NCBI GenBank assembly: GCA_038043445.1
Contig: JBBTBY010000118.1
Location: 1 to 52,480, forward strand
Length of the DNA: 52,480 nucleotides
Origin: Spirochaetota bacterium
Lineage (GTDB): Bacteria; Spirochaetota; Brachyspiria; Brachyspirales; JACRPF01
Direction: 5' to 3'
Shown: piece by piece, positions 8,731 through 18,048 of the stretch
How the letters are laid out: each line of letters opens with the position of its first letter
How positions within the stretch are numbered: the first letter of the stretch is position 1
Translations under genes and position numbers: made by a program
Notes under the pieces: generated by a model
What the model was told of the DNA's origin: nothing
Database searches by the model: none
What the model saw: only the letters and a program-made list of their open reading frames with translations

Positions 8731-11700
8731 TCAGCGCACCTCGAGCACATAGATGACCGACTCGTAGGATCGTGCGGGGCTGAACTCGATGCCGCCGCCG
8801 CGCTTCGTCACCGGTACATCGGCGTTCTTCATGCCGGTATTGTCCACCGTATAGGCGACGGCGGATGATGCCCCTTTGAGCTCGAGCGATATGGTCGCGC
8901 CGAGGCATTCGAGGTACTCGATGTTCTCCTTGCTGCGCGCCTTCGCCATCACCTTCTTCCCGTGATTGTCCCCCGGGGGAAGCGGTGCACGCGTTGTGTA
9001 GTCGAGGTATTCCACGTTCTCATAGCGGTTGCGGCTTGCAAGCGTTATGATATGCGTTCCCTTCTCGCCGACGGCGCCGTTCTTATTGAACACCGAGAAG
9101 ATGAAATTCCCGCCCGGCGATGATACCGAGGCAAGCTTCATCCCGCTGAATTCATACGTCTCGTTCCCGGATGCGAAGGCCATGAGGAGCTTCGCGTTCG
9201 CATCGTCGATCTTGAAGAAGCTCTGCTTATAGTCGTTCGTGGCGCAAACCCACTGCGCGCGTTTCTCGTGTGAAAGTTTTTTCGCCGCCACCTCGTCCAT
9301 CGCAGAACGCGGATTCTCGCCGACACGTATCGATACGCGCCCGCCGGTGATGATATCCGGCGTCATGAGATGCGAGAACGGGTTCGCCTTTCCGCCGACA
9401 GCATCCGCGAACATGTTCTCGACGCTCACGGTGAGCGTGATATCGTTGGCGAGGGGTGCTACCTTGCCGGTGCGGAATATCGCTGCGGCGAACGGGAAGA
9501 GATGCTTTTTCGCGAAATTGTTGTAGTAGTCAAAGTAGCCGATGGACCCTTTTGTTGAACCGAAATCGAAGAAGAAGAACCCGTCATGGTCCTGGAGCGC
9601 CGCGGTGGACGCCATGAACGGGGCGCTTTCCGCGCAGTATTCGTTGGGGTACGGATGATCGTATTCACTTGACGTATACGGGTATCCCTTCACACGGTCG
9701 ATGACGATCGCGCTGGTCAGTGTGTTCTGAACGCTCCCGAGCATCGATACGTTCTCCACATAATAGTTGTTGCCGTCCCACGGAATGCCGGGAAAGTGCG
9801 GGTGCTTCCAGTATGCATGGCGGTCGACGTAATCATAGCAGTGTGCGGTGTCGACAAAGCTGTAATCAAGCTGCGTGCCGGTGACCGGCACCTTTACGTT
9901 AAAGCTTTTGACATACGCCATCATATCCTTCCAATACGCCTGTTCCATGTCGCGTATGAACGTCATGAAATCGGTGCGGAAGGCCGGCGGTAATACGCCG
10001 AGCTTGCCGAGCGGCGGAAGCTGCATGTCGCTTATGGACTTTTCCGTTGTTATCGCGCTTTCTGCGTATGCGCCTTTCTCCACACGCACGGAGCGTATCG
10101 TGAACTCCTTGCCGCCGGTGAATCCGCGGAATGTCACGCGTCCGCATCCCTCGGCATTCTCGCGTGCGGTGAAACCGGTGGCATACTCACGGAAGTCGTC
10201 CGCGCCGAGCGGTATGGTCGCATAGAGACCGAGCGACGTCCACGGTGCGCGGTCGAACATGGTGTTCACGCCGATGACAGCGCCCTTTTTTCCCTTCGCC
10301 TCGAAGATGATGGTATATTTCTCGCCCTTCACAAAGGTAAGCCCCGTCTTCATGAGCTGAAAGAACGACGAGCGGTCGTCGGTCTTCGATACCACCTCTA
10401 TCGTATCACCGGCAAGCTTCATGCTCCCGTGCGCGGGATTGACTATCTCGGTCACCCACTTATTGTCCGTTGTGAACGGCATCACTCCGGTCACGGCATC
10501 ACGCTCGCCGCTTGGCATGCCCTTCGCCCACGCCGCTTTCGCCGCATCAAGATCGGCATACTTGGCCGTCAGATATGCCAGCCATTTCTGCCGGACAACG
10601 GCGCGGAAATTCTCCGGGAGCGAATCGAGCACGCCGTAGGCGAAGGTGAATCGGAAGAACGCGTTCTCGTTGTTTATTTCCGTCATCGCCATCACAGGAT
10701 CGTCCTTCAGCGCGAGCATGGTGTACGGGTTCACGTGCGTGAGTATGTCCTTCGCATACCGTTTCTGCATCTCGATGAGCTCAGGCATGACATTATCAAC
10801 GCCTTTGCTGTAATTGACCTTGGTCGCTGTGCGCACGGCCGCGTAGTCGTAATCCTTGGTGCTCGGATAATTCCACGATACATGCAGGTTGAGATTGACG
10901 TAGATGCCGTTCTTCTTGAATTGCGCGATGAGATAGTCCATCTTGTCGAGCTCTACGTCATCGAATTTCTCATAGGTGCTTCTGTATTTGCCCCATATAT
11001 TCCTATTATCGATATGATGTATACGCACGGCATTGACGCCGATGCCGGCAAGATGCGATGCCACCTTCTCCGCCTGTTCGTGCTCGGGGAACATCGAATC
11101 GAACGTGAGGTTCACACCGAGGAAGCGAATGCGCCCCGCCTTCGTATGGAAATGACCGTCTTTGATGAAAACGAACCCGTTCTTATCGATATCGTAGCTG
11201 TTGAGATACCGCATCGAGAGCGCGCTTTCCTTCGTCGGGAAATCGAGCGTATTGCCCCATTTGCTGTACGCCTCGGGCATCTGCATCGCTTTCATGGCGG
11301 CTCCTTCATCCTTCACGGTTATCTGTGCCGACGCGAGCGACTCAGCGGTGATGTCCGCCGGTTTCGCGCTCTTGCCGAAATTGATTATACGCAGCCCGCC
11401 TATCTGCAGTTCCTGTTTGGCCATGCCGAGAAAAAGCGCGAGCGTCAGTTCGCCGCTTTGATATCGTTCCTTCACAGTGTCCGCGGCGATCTGAAGCTTC
11501 CATTCCGTACCGCATTTCGCCTCTTTCCAGATGATGGATTTGTAGGCACTATCCTGTACCTTGATGCCGACGACGCCCTCGCCCTCGCGCACACGCGATT
11601 CGAACACGACGGCAATAGTATCCCCCTCGGCAATGGCGCCGTTGAGCGGTATTCCCGCCTGAATATCCCAGGAATTCTTAGTTTTCTCCGGGACCTTAAC

Positions 11701-11853
11701 GTAGAGCGCCTTTGCGAAGGGCTTGGCGTTCACGCTCTTATATGAGTACTTATCGTTCGCCTCGGGGAGCGAACCCTGTAGCTCAACACCGGTGATAGCC
11801 GCCGACAATGTGCCGGCAGAAAGTACTGCGATGATCGTGTGTAAAAAACGCAT
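8731..11853 (-). CDS. secreted clan-A glycoside hydrolase with N-terminal CBM-like module
   Basis: A 1040-residue exported enzyme with a signal peptide (MRFLHTIIAVLSAGTLSAA). Residues ~20-170 form a beta-sandwich module with the signature VPEKTKNSWDIQ and a later FLGMAKQELQIGG; the same module occurs twice in the next gene upstream. A TIM-barrel domain starts at ~235 with GRIRFLGVNLTFDSM and AVRIHHID. The probable acid/base is E396 in TEINNEN. This resembles GH5/GH42-like enzymes, but the family is not certain. The C-terminal third looks like beta-sandwich accessory domains. The ATG has AGGAGA upstream, and that ribosome site overlaps the TAG stop of the preceding gene, 9 bp away, so the two are coupled. 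It is probably controlled by the XylR-like regulator at the head of the unit. Confidence 0.85.
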   Translation of the reverse strand: MRFLHTIIAVLSAGTLSAAITGVELQGSLPEANDKYSYKSVNAKPFAKALYVKVPEKTKNSWDIQAGIPLNGAIAEGDTIAVVFESRVREGEGVVGIKVQDSAYKSIIWKEAKCGTEWKLQIAADTVKERYQSGELTLALFLGMAKQELQIGGLRIINFGKSAKPADITAESLASAQITVKDEGAAMKAMQMPEAYSKWGNTLDFPTKESALSMRYLNSYDIDKNGFVFIKDGHFHTKAGRIRFLGVNLTFDSMFPEHEQAEKVASHLAGIGVNAVRIHHIDNRNIWGKYRSTYEKFDDVELDKMDYLIAQFKKNGIYVNLNLHVSWNYPSTKDYDYAAVRTATKVNYSKGVDNVMPELIEMQKRYAKDILTHVNPYTMLALKDDPVMAMTEINNENAFFRFTFAYGVLDSLPENFRAVVRQKWLAYLTAKYADLDAAKAAWAKGMPSGERDAVTGVMPFTTDNKWVTEIVNPAHGSMKLAGDTIEVVSKTDDRSSFFQLMKTGLTFVKGEKYTIIFEAKGKKGAVIGVNTMFDRAPWTSLGLYATIPLGADDFREYATGFTARENAEGCGRVTFRGFTGGKEFTIRSVRVEKGAYAESAITTEKSISDMQLPPLGKLGVLPPAFRTDFMTFIRDMEQAYWKDMMAYVKSFNVKVPVTGTQLDYSFVDTAHCYDYVDRHAYWKHPHFPGIPWDGNNYYVENVSMLGSVQNTLTSAIVIDRVKGYPYTSSEYDHPYPNEYCAESAPFMASTAALQDHDGFFFFDFGSTKGSIGYFDYYNNFAKKHLFPFAAAIFRTGKVAPLANDITLTVSVENMFADAVGGKANPFSHLMTPDIITGGRVSIRVGENPRSAMDEVAAKKLSHEKRAQWVCATNDYKQSFFKIDDANAKLLMAFASGNETYEFSGMKLASVSSPGGNFIFSVFNKNGAVGEKGTHIITLASRNRYENVEYLDYTTRAPLPPGDNHGKKVMAKARSKENIEYLECLGATISLELKGASSAVAYTVDNTGMKNADVPVTKRGGGIEFSPARSYESVIYVLEVR

Positions 11854-11862
11854 GCTGTTCTC

Positions 11863-13725
11863 CTAATTGTTCTGGTTGATGGTACGATATTCCATCGGCG
11901 TGATGAATTCAAATCGATCGTTCTTAAGCACCTCGCAGATGACGGTATACGCCGCCCATGACGCATCGTTCCACATGTTCGGGTGTCCCTGCAGCACGAA
12001 ATAATCGTTGGTCCGCTGCCAGCGGTAGCCTTTCATGAACTGCTCCACGCCCACACGCCCGACCGCGTATTCGAGATTGAGCGAACGCCTGAGCACAAGC
12101 TGCGATGTTTTCGCTTTCATATCGCCGTAGAGCCACACCTTGATATCGGGGTTCTCCTCGAGCACTTTCAGCGTCGACGCATCCGCTGCATTGCCGGGTG
12201 TGCCGAACGTGCGGAAGGTGACGCCGGTGCGGTCTTTCATGACCTTCATCGCTTTGGTGAAATGCTCAGCCTGATATTCATACGGAGGGCCGCTGAACTC
12301 CGCGGTCATTTTCGTCCCGTCGAGCAGAAAGCCCATGCCGTGATCGTATCCATGGTTCCAGAACTCAACACACCCGCCGTTCTCGATAGCGTTCGAACGC
12401 ACCCATGCGAAGAACGGTGCGTTCTCCTCCTCGAGACATTTGGCACTGATGCCGAAACCAATATGCATGCTGTTGGAAACTGCGTAGTCGAATGCTTTCT
12501 GATAGAACGCTCGGAAGAGCACCTTTGACCCCGTCGATGGAGAAACAGGACTGAAATCATCGAGCTTCATCATGACGAAGCGCCGGTACGGCGTATCCGG
12601 CAACGGCGGAAGATTCGTAAGATCGCTCATGGAAGCGACGGCAGTATTCACTGCAGGGATCGCGGCGCCTCCGCCCGCGGCGGTGAGGGCCATGCCGCCT
12701 ATCTCGACCTCCTGCACCTGCCATCCGAAGGTGAGGATGAGGGAAAGGTCGCCTTTGTCGGCAGCGCTCTCGAGCTTCCCGCTGATCGTTTTCTCTGCCC
12801 ACTCGCTCCCAATCGTTATCTCTTCGCGCAAGACCGTCTTGCCGGACTTGTCCTTGAGCGTCGCGAGCATCTTGCCGCCGCCGGAGGTACTGCGGTATGA
12901 GATCTTGAAGTTGACCGCGTCGCCGGCGCCCGCTGCCGCGATGCTCTTTATGATGGCCTGCACGTCCCAATGGTTGGCGGGTTTTACCGCCACCGAAACG
13001 CGGACGGCATTGCCGAAGGACTTCCCTTCCGCCGCAACGACCGAGGTCTTGCCGCCCCCGATGAACGATGGGATAATGTCCGCGGGGTCCCCGGGCAGAA
13101 GTGCTGCGGCTTGCGGGACGGCGGTCGCGGCTCCCGTCCCCGCCGGCGGCGAAGCGATGGTCGCGGCGATTGCAACGGGGAGCGTCGCGAGCGCATTCTT
13201 TACCATCTCAGGTGTTATTCCCTCAGGCGTGACGGCATTCCCGAAATTGAGCACGGCGATATTGCCGATATCTATTTCCTGCTGCTGCATGCCGAGGAAG
13301 AACGCCGCCTGCATCCCGTCCTTATCATACGCGTTCGATGCTGCCGCGGCAAAAATGAACTGTTTCCATTCCGCGCCCGTGCGTATATCATTCCGTATGA
13401 GGGGATTGCCCTTGGCATCCTGTATCTTCGCGACGATATAGCCCGTTCCGCTCGGAGCGCGCATGGTAAGCGTGAGTACGATGACATCACCCGCTGCCAC
13501 CGCTTCAAGGCTCTTGCCGATGATCTGCATGTCCCAGGGGTTCTTCGTTTTTTCCGGTATGGAAACATGGATAACCCTCGAGAACGGCCCCTCCGCGGCG
13601 GCGGTCGTGACCTTCCCGGCGGTACCGGCTATCTGAAAGCGGTCCTCGGCGCCCGCAGGGATGACCGCTTTTACCTGAGCATTGAGCGCAGCAGCCGCAA
13701 GCAATGCGATGATGAGTATTCGCAT
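11863..13725 (-). CDS. secreted polysaccharide-deacetylase-like protein with two CBM-like modules
   Basis: A 620-residue exported protein. ATG 13725 opens a clean signal peptide (MRILIIALLAAAALNAQ) and has GAGGTG upstream. Residues ~20-170 and ~190-345 are two copies of the module seen in the downstream glycosidase (IPEKTKNPWDMQ, FLGMQQQEIDIGN; second copy VKPANHWDVQ, FGWQVQEVEIGG). Residues ~365-615 look like a NodB-type deacetylase barrel: MMKLDDFSPV supplies the candidate metal Asp pair and FWNHGYDHGM the histidines. Such enzymes remove N- or O-acetyl groups from glycans. It lies between the regulator (47 bp upstream) and the glycosidase, consistent with de-acetylating the same polymer before cleavage. 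The deacetylase assignment is by motif and moderately sure. Confidence 0.8.
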   Translation of the reverse strand: MRILIIALLAAAALNAQVKAVIPAGAEDRFQIAGTAGKVTTAAAEGPFSRVIHVSIPEKTKNPWDMQIIGKSLEAVAAGDVIVLTLTMRAPSGTGYIVAKIQDAKGNPLIRNDIRTGAEWKQFIFAAAASNAYDKDGMQAAFFLGMQQQEIDIGNIAVLNFGNAVTPEGITPEMVKNALATLPVAIAATIASPPAGTGAATAVPQAAALLPGDPADIIPSFIGGGKTSVVAAEGKSFGNAVRVSVAVKPANHWDVQAIIKSIAAAGAGDAVNFKISYRSTSGGGKMLATLKDKSGKTVLREEITIGSEWAEKTISGKLESAADKGDLSLILTFGWQVQEVEIGGMALTAAGGGAAIPAVNTAVASMSDLTNLPPLPDTPYRRFVMMKLDDFSPVSPSTGSKVLFRAFYQKAFDYAVSNSMHIGFGISAKCLEEENAPFFAWVRSNAIENGGCVEFWNHGYDHGMGFLLDGTKMTAEFSGPPYEYQAEHFTKAMKVMKDRTGVTFRTFGTPGNAADASTLKVLEENPDIKVWLYGDMKAKTSQLVLRRSLNLEYAVGRVGVEQFMKGYRWQRTNDYFVLQGHPNMWNDASWAAYTVICEVLKNDRFEFITPMEYRTINQNN

Positions 13726-13753
13726 AAGCACCTCGACGTAAGGACAGTATACA

Positions 13754-13770
13754 GCATCCGGGGCGGATGC
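13754..13770. promoter_or_regulatory. short hairpin between regulator and deacetylase gene
   Basis: GCATCCG (13754-13760) and CGGATGC (13764-13770) form a perfect 7-bp stem with a GGG loop. It lies between the stop of the XylR-like gene and a TATACT (13746-13751, minus strand) before the deacetylase gene. It may be an attenuator or an operator. No U-tract follows. Confidence 0.4.
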
Positions 13771-13772
13771 GC

Positions 13773-15032
13773 TTACCATTTTGCCATACGGGGCTCTGAA
13801 CTTTTTGACATATTCCGCTTCTGGCGATACACGGCCGGTGAACAGTGAAAACGGCGTTTGAACGCCCTGCCGAAATGCTGATGGCTCGTGAACCCCACGG
13901 AAAAAGCGATCGCCACGATCTGCTCGCTCGTTTCGCGGAGCTTTTCCGCCGCACGATCGAGGCGTATCTCGGCCAGGAAGTCAACGAACGAAACGCCGAA
14001 AAGGGCGGCGAACTTGGAAAGGAAATATTTATGGTTAAGCCCAAGACTCCGCGATATGCGACGCCCCGGTTTCCGTTCCCGATAGAGCGCCTCAAGCTGC
14101 GAGAGCACCGCCTGCCTGAACGCGGCGTCATCCTTTCCCGCGGTCATGTTCCGACGGGCGGTCGACCTTCGTACGACGAGCGACGGGGGGATGAGCACGG
14201 TCTGTCCCGGAGTGACGTTCGTATCGATGAGGTCGGAGAGGAGCGATGCCGCGGCGTTGCCGATCGCGAAAAAATCCTGCGCGGCGGTGGTGAGCATATC
14301 GTTGCGGTAGCGCGGGAAAAGTCCGCGATTGTCATCGATGCCTGCCACCGCGATATCTTCCGGAACGCGTATCCCGCTATTCTGCGCGAACGTAATGAAC
14401 GAAAGGGCGAGATAATCCGTCTCGAATATCATCGCGCTCGGGCGATCGCTCCCGACGATCGATGCGAACAATGTCGACAGCCGTTTATCGACACCGATGA
14501 GCGGCCGGACGGAATACGGTCTATCGAAATGCGTGCCTGCCGCTCGGCCGGTGCGAAGCGAGAAGCCCTTCACCCAGGCCTGCGCCATCGGCATTCCCCG
14601 TGCTCGCAGATAGTCGCGATACGCGTTGAAGCGTTCGTACGAATATGATTCGCGTGCGATGCCCGCATATCCGATGTGCGTATGCCCCTGCGCGCGGAGA
14701 TGATCGAGGAGCATGGTGAGTATCGCGCGGTCATCGGTCGCCACGAGATTGGCATGCGCATCCTTCGACGCCATCATGATGTTCACGGCGGGGTATTTCC
14801 TCCCGATCCGTTTCCATGCGCGATACATCTCCGAATGCGACGGTATGATGCCGATATATCCGTCGAACTGTTCTCTGAGCCGTGCTATATTCGATCGCCG
14901 ATCGTAGGAGCGGCACACGACACCGCGCTCCCGGCATGCCTCGCGTATGCCGCGGTACACTTCGTCGTAGAGGTATGACCCGAGGTAGGATTCGAACGAC
15001 ATGCCCGCGTGGATGAAAGCGATGTTCTTCAT
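13773..15032 (-). CDS. XylR-like regulator (periplasmic-binding-protein domain + AraC HTH)
   Basis: A 419-residue regulator. Residues ~1-290 are a LacI/periplasmic-binding-protein-type sensor (GYAGIARESYSYERFNAYRD, then VPEDIAVAGIDDNRG), and ~310-410 are an AraC double helix-turn-helix (IVAIAFSVGFTSHQHFGRAF). There is no N-terminal LacI DNA-binding helix, which is the XylR arrangement. In that family a pentose or oligosaccharide binds the sensor and activates neighbouring catabolic genes. Here the target is most likely its own operon with the deacetylase and glycosidase downstream. A TATACT -10 box precedes it at 15041-15046 (minus strand) next to a small TACCC/GGGTA dyad, but no clear -35 is seen. 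Family call firm, inducer unknown. Confidence 0.92.
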   Translation of the reverse strand: MKNIAFIHAGMSFESYLGSYLYDEVYRGIREACRERGVVCRSYDRRSNIARLREQFDGYIGIIPSHSEMYRAWKRIGRKYPAVNIMMASKDAHANLVATDDRAILTMLLDHLRAQGHTHIGYAGIARESYSYERFNAYRDYLRARGMPMAQAWVKGFSLRTGRAAGTHFDRPYSVRPLIGVDKRLSTLFASIVGSDRPSAMIFETDYLALSFITFAQNSGIRVPEDIAVAGIDDNRGLFPRYRNDMLTTAAQDFFAIGNAAASLLSDLIDTNVTPGQTVLIPPSLVVRRSTARRNMTAGKDDAAFRQAVLSQLEALYRERKPGRRISRSLGLNHKYFLSKFAALFGVSFVDFLAEIRLDRAAEKLRETSEQIVAIAFSVGFTSHQHFGRAFKRRFHCSPAVYRQKRNMSKSSEPRMAKW

Positions 15033-15104
15033 TGATTACCTGTATTTCAGTATACCCTAAAAGGGGTAGAAAATCGAATTCAACAAAATCACTCCTCCGG
15101 GTGA

Positions 15105-15132
15105 TAGACAAAAAACAATACTCTGCTATAAA
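15105..15132 (+). promoter_or_regulatory. promoter of the papain-like/caspase operon
   Basis: TAGACA (15105-15110) and TATAAA (15127-15132) are separated by 16 bp, in the divergent gap after the XylR-like gene. The four genes to the right overlap or abut and would all be read from it. Confidence 0.5.
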
Positions 15133-15188
15133 GGGGCGCAAACCGAAGCCCTTGGACGGGGTGGAGGATATATACAAAGGGGCCATGT

Positions 15189-16430
15189 ATGAAAAACGAT
15201 ATCGCAAAACATCTCTTTTCGTCAGCGATGTATGGTGTCATCCTCATCGCACTGTTCTCGTGCGGGAGAAATCCTCTCGCTCCCGATGCCGTTACGCTTT
15301 CGCTGCAGGACGAGGAGGTCATGCAGTTGAAAGCGGACGCCGCGCGGGCATTCAAGAGCGCACATGCGGAATTGATGCAGGATCTTCCCCTGTATGACGG
15401 GCTTATCAGCACCGAGCGTCATCCACAAGCGCGGGAGCTTACTATGGAAGAACGTGCAGCACTGGATACGAATGCGCTGGATGCAAGGGGCAAAGCCGTC
15501 CTCGCCTTCTATACAGCGGGTGATTTTTCTCAGGTATCGAATTATCTTGCATCAACGAACAGCTGGGGCGTGCGCGAGGACCTCTATGGTGTTGCAATGG
15601 AGGCGTATGGGAAAGGGAACACGGCAGTACTTACGGATTTCATTCAGAAAAAAGGGCTTCTGCCGAAGGTGCGATCGCTTGAAGCGAAATACGACCTTCT
15701 CCGCCACCAGAAGAATTTATCCATAAAACTCCGGACAAAGGCGATAACCCACGCGAATATCGCGGATAATCTGGACGGTGATATCTACCTGTGCTATACC
15801 GCCGGCCTTGCTTCCGCGGTGATAGGGCTCGCTACCGGTACGCATTGGTCGCATGCGGGCGTACTCGACAGATCGCGGCTTACCCTCAATGCAGATGACC
15901 CCGATTTCTCCGCGCAGCGTGTTTTCCTGAGCGCTTCCGATCAGACGGGTAATAACCCGAGCGGCAGCGGCAGCGGCTTGAGCGGTTCGGGCACCGGAAG
16001 CGGCTTCATTGCCCAGGTCGGATATGAAACGATAGCGAAATGGGAAGGGGAAACAGCCGCGTGTTCGTACCGAGCCATCGGTCGATCGGATGCCGCCGCA
16101 CGCGGTGCGATCGATTACGGGGCGCAATTCGTCGGTAAGGGATATTCGTTCTTCACCGATCGCTGGGATAATGAGAACTGGTACTGCTCGAAAGTGGCGT
16201 TCCGAGCCTGGCATGCGATGGGTGTCAACCTGGAACAGCGCTATCAGACGTTCTACTATACCTATTGGGTGAACTATACGTTCCCGATACTCTGGTGGAC
16301 GGTGACCGTGTCGCTTCCCGCGCTCGGTTCCTACAGCCAATGGATAGCCGCCAATGACGATATCTGGGTCACCCCCGATGATCTGAAGGATAATCCATTC
16401 GTCAGTTTCGTGAACGGCGATGCCGAATGA
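15189..16430 (+). CDS. lipoprotein with permuted papain-like (YiiX/DUF830-type) domain
   Basis: A 413-residue lipoprotein. The N-terminus ends in a lipobox, LIALFSC, followed by GRNP. Residues ~55-190 are helical and unassigned. From ~200 the sequence matches the circularly permuted NlpC/P60 (papain-like) fold: GDIYLCYTAG, then THWSHAGVLD with candidate histidines H219/H222, and much later NWYCSKVAFRAW with candidate nucleophile C333. This His-before-Cys order is the permuted arrangement of YiiX-type enzymes, which act on amide or ester bonds in peptidoglycan, lipids or proteins. A Gly-Ser linker (~258-272) splits the domain. It is anchored in a membrane, first gene of a four-gene operon, and overlaps the next by ATGA. 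The substrate is not predictable. Confidence 0.75.
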   Translation: MKNDIAKHLFSSAMYGVILIALFSCGRNPLAPDAVTLSLQDEEVMQLKADAARAFKSAHAELMQDLPLYDGLISTERHPQARELTMEERAALDTNALDARGKAVLAFYTAGDFSQVSNYLASTNSWGVREDLYGVAMEAYGKGNTAVLTDFIQKKGLLPKVRSLEAKYDLLRHQKNLSIKLRTKAITHANIADNLDGDIYLCYTAGLASAVIGLATGTHWSHAGVLDRSRLTLNADDPDFSAQRVFLSASDQTGNNPSGSGSGLSGSGTGSGFIAQVGYETIAKWEGETAACSYRAIGRSDAAARGAIDYGAQFVGKGYSFFTDRWDNENWYCSKVAFRAWHAMGVNLEQRYQTFYYTYWVNYTFPILWWTVTVSLPALGSYSQWIAANDDIWVTPDDLKDNPFVSFVNGDAE

Positions 16431-17437
16431 GCACGATGGTAAGAACAGCGGTATGCGCCGCAGCGAGCGTATGCATGGGATATGACTGCATGCTGTCGGT
16501 AAAAAAGCACAGCCGTGCCCTTACTGAGATGATAGTGCTCAACAATGGGCGCACATTCTACGGCTTGGATGAGCGCACGTTTGCGTCGGTATCGGAATTT
16601 TCCATCAACACCTTCCCCGGCGGTTTCTTCTCTGCACATGGGCGTCTGTATATATCCGACGACGGTGCACGAGCCGGTATGTTCGGCTGCCGGGTCGCGG
16701 TGTTCGGTGATGACCTGAAACTCATCGGGCATATCGCCACCCGTGCACTGCCCACATCCCCCGCGGAATATGACGGGAAGGTTTTCGTCGGAAGCGCACA
16801 GATGTCACGCGACGGAAGGTTCTCGCTCGAGGTCTTCGATGTGAACGGGAACAGGCTCAAGTCGTGGTATGATCTCGAAACGATGATCGAACCCGGCAAG
16901 GGGACGTATGCTCGGGGTCGGCTCTATTGTCCGGTAAAGTTCGCGGATGCGAAACGCACGAATCATATCCTCGCGATCGACACATCGACACTTGAGCGCA
17001 CTGATCTCTATCAGTATGATCGGCGATATCCCGCCGAGCCGTTCGGTATATCGATACATGACGGCAGGATGATCGTTGTCTATTTTCGCATGCATGAGAT
17101 CGAGATCATCGACATGGGCACTGGTGCATCCGCGGTACTGTTCCCCGCGCGTTACGCTTCTCTCCCGGCGGACAGGAACGGCATCGTTGCGGTCAATGCA
17201 GCGGTACACGACGGCGAGCTCAACTGCTTCCTTCATTACTATCTGCGGGACGGACATTTCCAAAAGATCGTCACCTTCGATGCAGGAACACATGCTTACC
17301 TGCGCACGATCGATCTCGATGCGCGGCACGGCCTCAACTATACCGCACTGCGCGCTGTTGCCGGGAATAAAGTGTTGTTCGGCGACGGATCGATATTCAA
17401 CCGGTATTCCGGGGCGATAATCGGGAAAGTGTTCTGA
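16427..17437 (+). CDS. beta-propeller-like protein, unknown function
   Basis: A 336-residue protein that I do not recognise by name. After a short, weakly hydrophobic Cys-containing start it consists of repeated beta-strand blocks of ~45 residues (HGRLYISDDGA, DGKVFVGSAQ, RGRLYCPVKF, DGRMIVVYFR and so on) of the kind that fold into a propeller. These usually bind partners rather than catalyse. Its ATG overlaps the stop of the papain-like gene (ATGA) and its own stop overlaps the next start (TGATG). It must therefore be made with its neighbours, perhaps as scaffold or recognition subunit. The export route is unclear. Confidence 0.7.
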   Translation: MSTMVRTAVCAAASVCMGYDCMLSVKKHSRALTEMIVLNNGRTFYGLDERTFASVSEFSINTFPGGFFSAHGRLYISDDGARAGMFGCRVAVFGDDLKLIGHIATRALPTSPAEYDGKVFVGSAQMSRDGRFSLEVFDVNGNRLKSWYDLETMIEPGKGTYARGRLYCPVKFADAKRTNHILAIDTSTLERTDLYQYDRRYPAEPFGISIHDGRMIVVYFRMHEIEIIDMGTGASAVLFPARYASLPADRNGIVAVNAAVHDGELNCFLHYYLRDGHFQKIVTFDAGTHAYLRTIDLDARHGLNYTALRAVAGNKVLFGDGSIFNRYSGAIIGKVF

Positions 17438-18048
17438 TGCGACGGGGCATGCATGGATATGTTGCGCTGATAATGATGCTCACCATTGCATCGTCATCGG
17501 TGTTCGCGCGCGGGTTTTTCATCGGGGGCGGTGCGGCGGTAGCAGCGGCATTCTCTCAGCACGGGGAATTCCCCGTTGGAGTGCAGGGCTCTCTGCAGTA
17601 CGGCGCATCGTTCGGGCTTTCTCTCGGGGATAATTTCGCGGTTTTCATCGGCGGCGATTATTATGAGACGGCGGCATCAGCACCCGTCGATGACATCATC
17701 TATCGCGCGCGCAAAGGCGTATCGATGACCGTCGGCGTGAGCGTTCCGTTGGCCGTATTGTCGACGAATGTGCCGACGGCGTTCGGTGTATCCGCATTCG
17801 CTATCGGACAATTCGATAATTTTCGATCGACCACGCTCTATCAATGCTCCCTCGGCGGAGGCGTTGCCCCCTATATCGACCTGTATCTCCCGGCATTGCG
17901 TTTCATATCCCTGCGCGCATCGCTCCCCGTGCATCTCATCATATTCGGCGAACGATCGACGGCGGTCCTCTGCGGGGTGCGATGTGATATTCTTTTTTAC
18001 CCGTTCGCTTTCGGGAATGCCGCGCGGAATGATGTCGATGTACGTTAG
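17437..18048 (+). CDS. probable outer-membrane beta-barrel protein
   Basis: A 203-residue exported protein with a signal peptide (MRRGMHGYVALIMMLTIASS, cleaved near VFARG). The rest shows alternating hydrophobic strands with glycine-rich turns, as in small 8-strand outer-membrane barrels (FFIGGGAAVAAAF, GASFGLSLGDNFAVFIGGDY). No enzymatic motif is visible. Its first base is the last base of the upstream stop codon, and its last 17 bases overlap the caspase gene, so expression is coupled on both sides. It could anchor or export the operon's products. The barrel is inferred from pattern only. Confidence 0.65.
   Translation: MRRGMHGYVALIMMLTIASSSVFARGFFIGGGAAVAAAFSQHGEFPVGVQGSLQYGASFGLSLGDNFAVFIGGDYYETAASAPVDDIIYRARKGVSMTVGVSVPLAVLSTNVPTAFGVSAFAIGQFDNFRSTTLYQCSLGGGVAPYIDLYLPALRFISLRASLPVHLIIFGERSTAVLCGVRCDILFYPFAFGNAARNDVDVR

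Noticed and set aside
10429-11745. 438-codon open frame on the plus strand
   Set aside because: It is antisense to the well-supported glycosidase at 8731-11853, has a composition dominated by His/Arg/Glu typical of mirrored GC-rich codons, no ribosome site and no recognisable motif.
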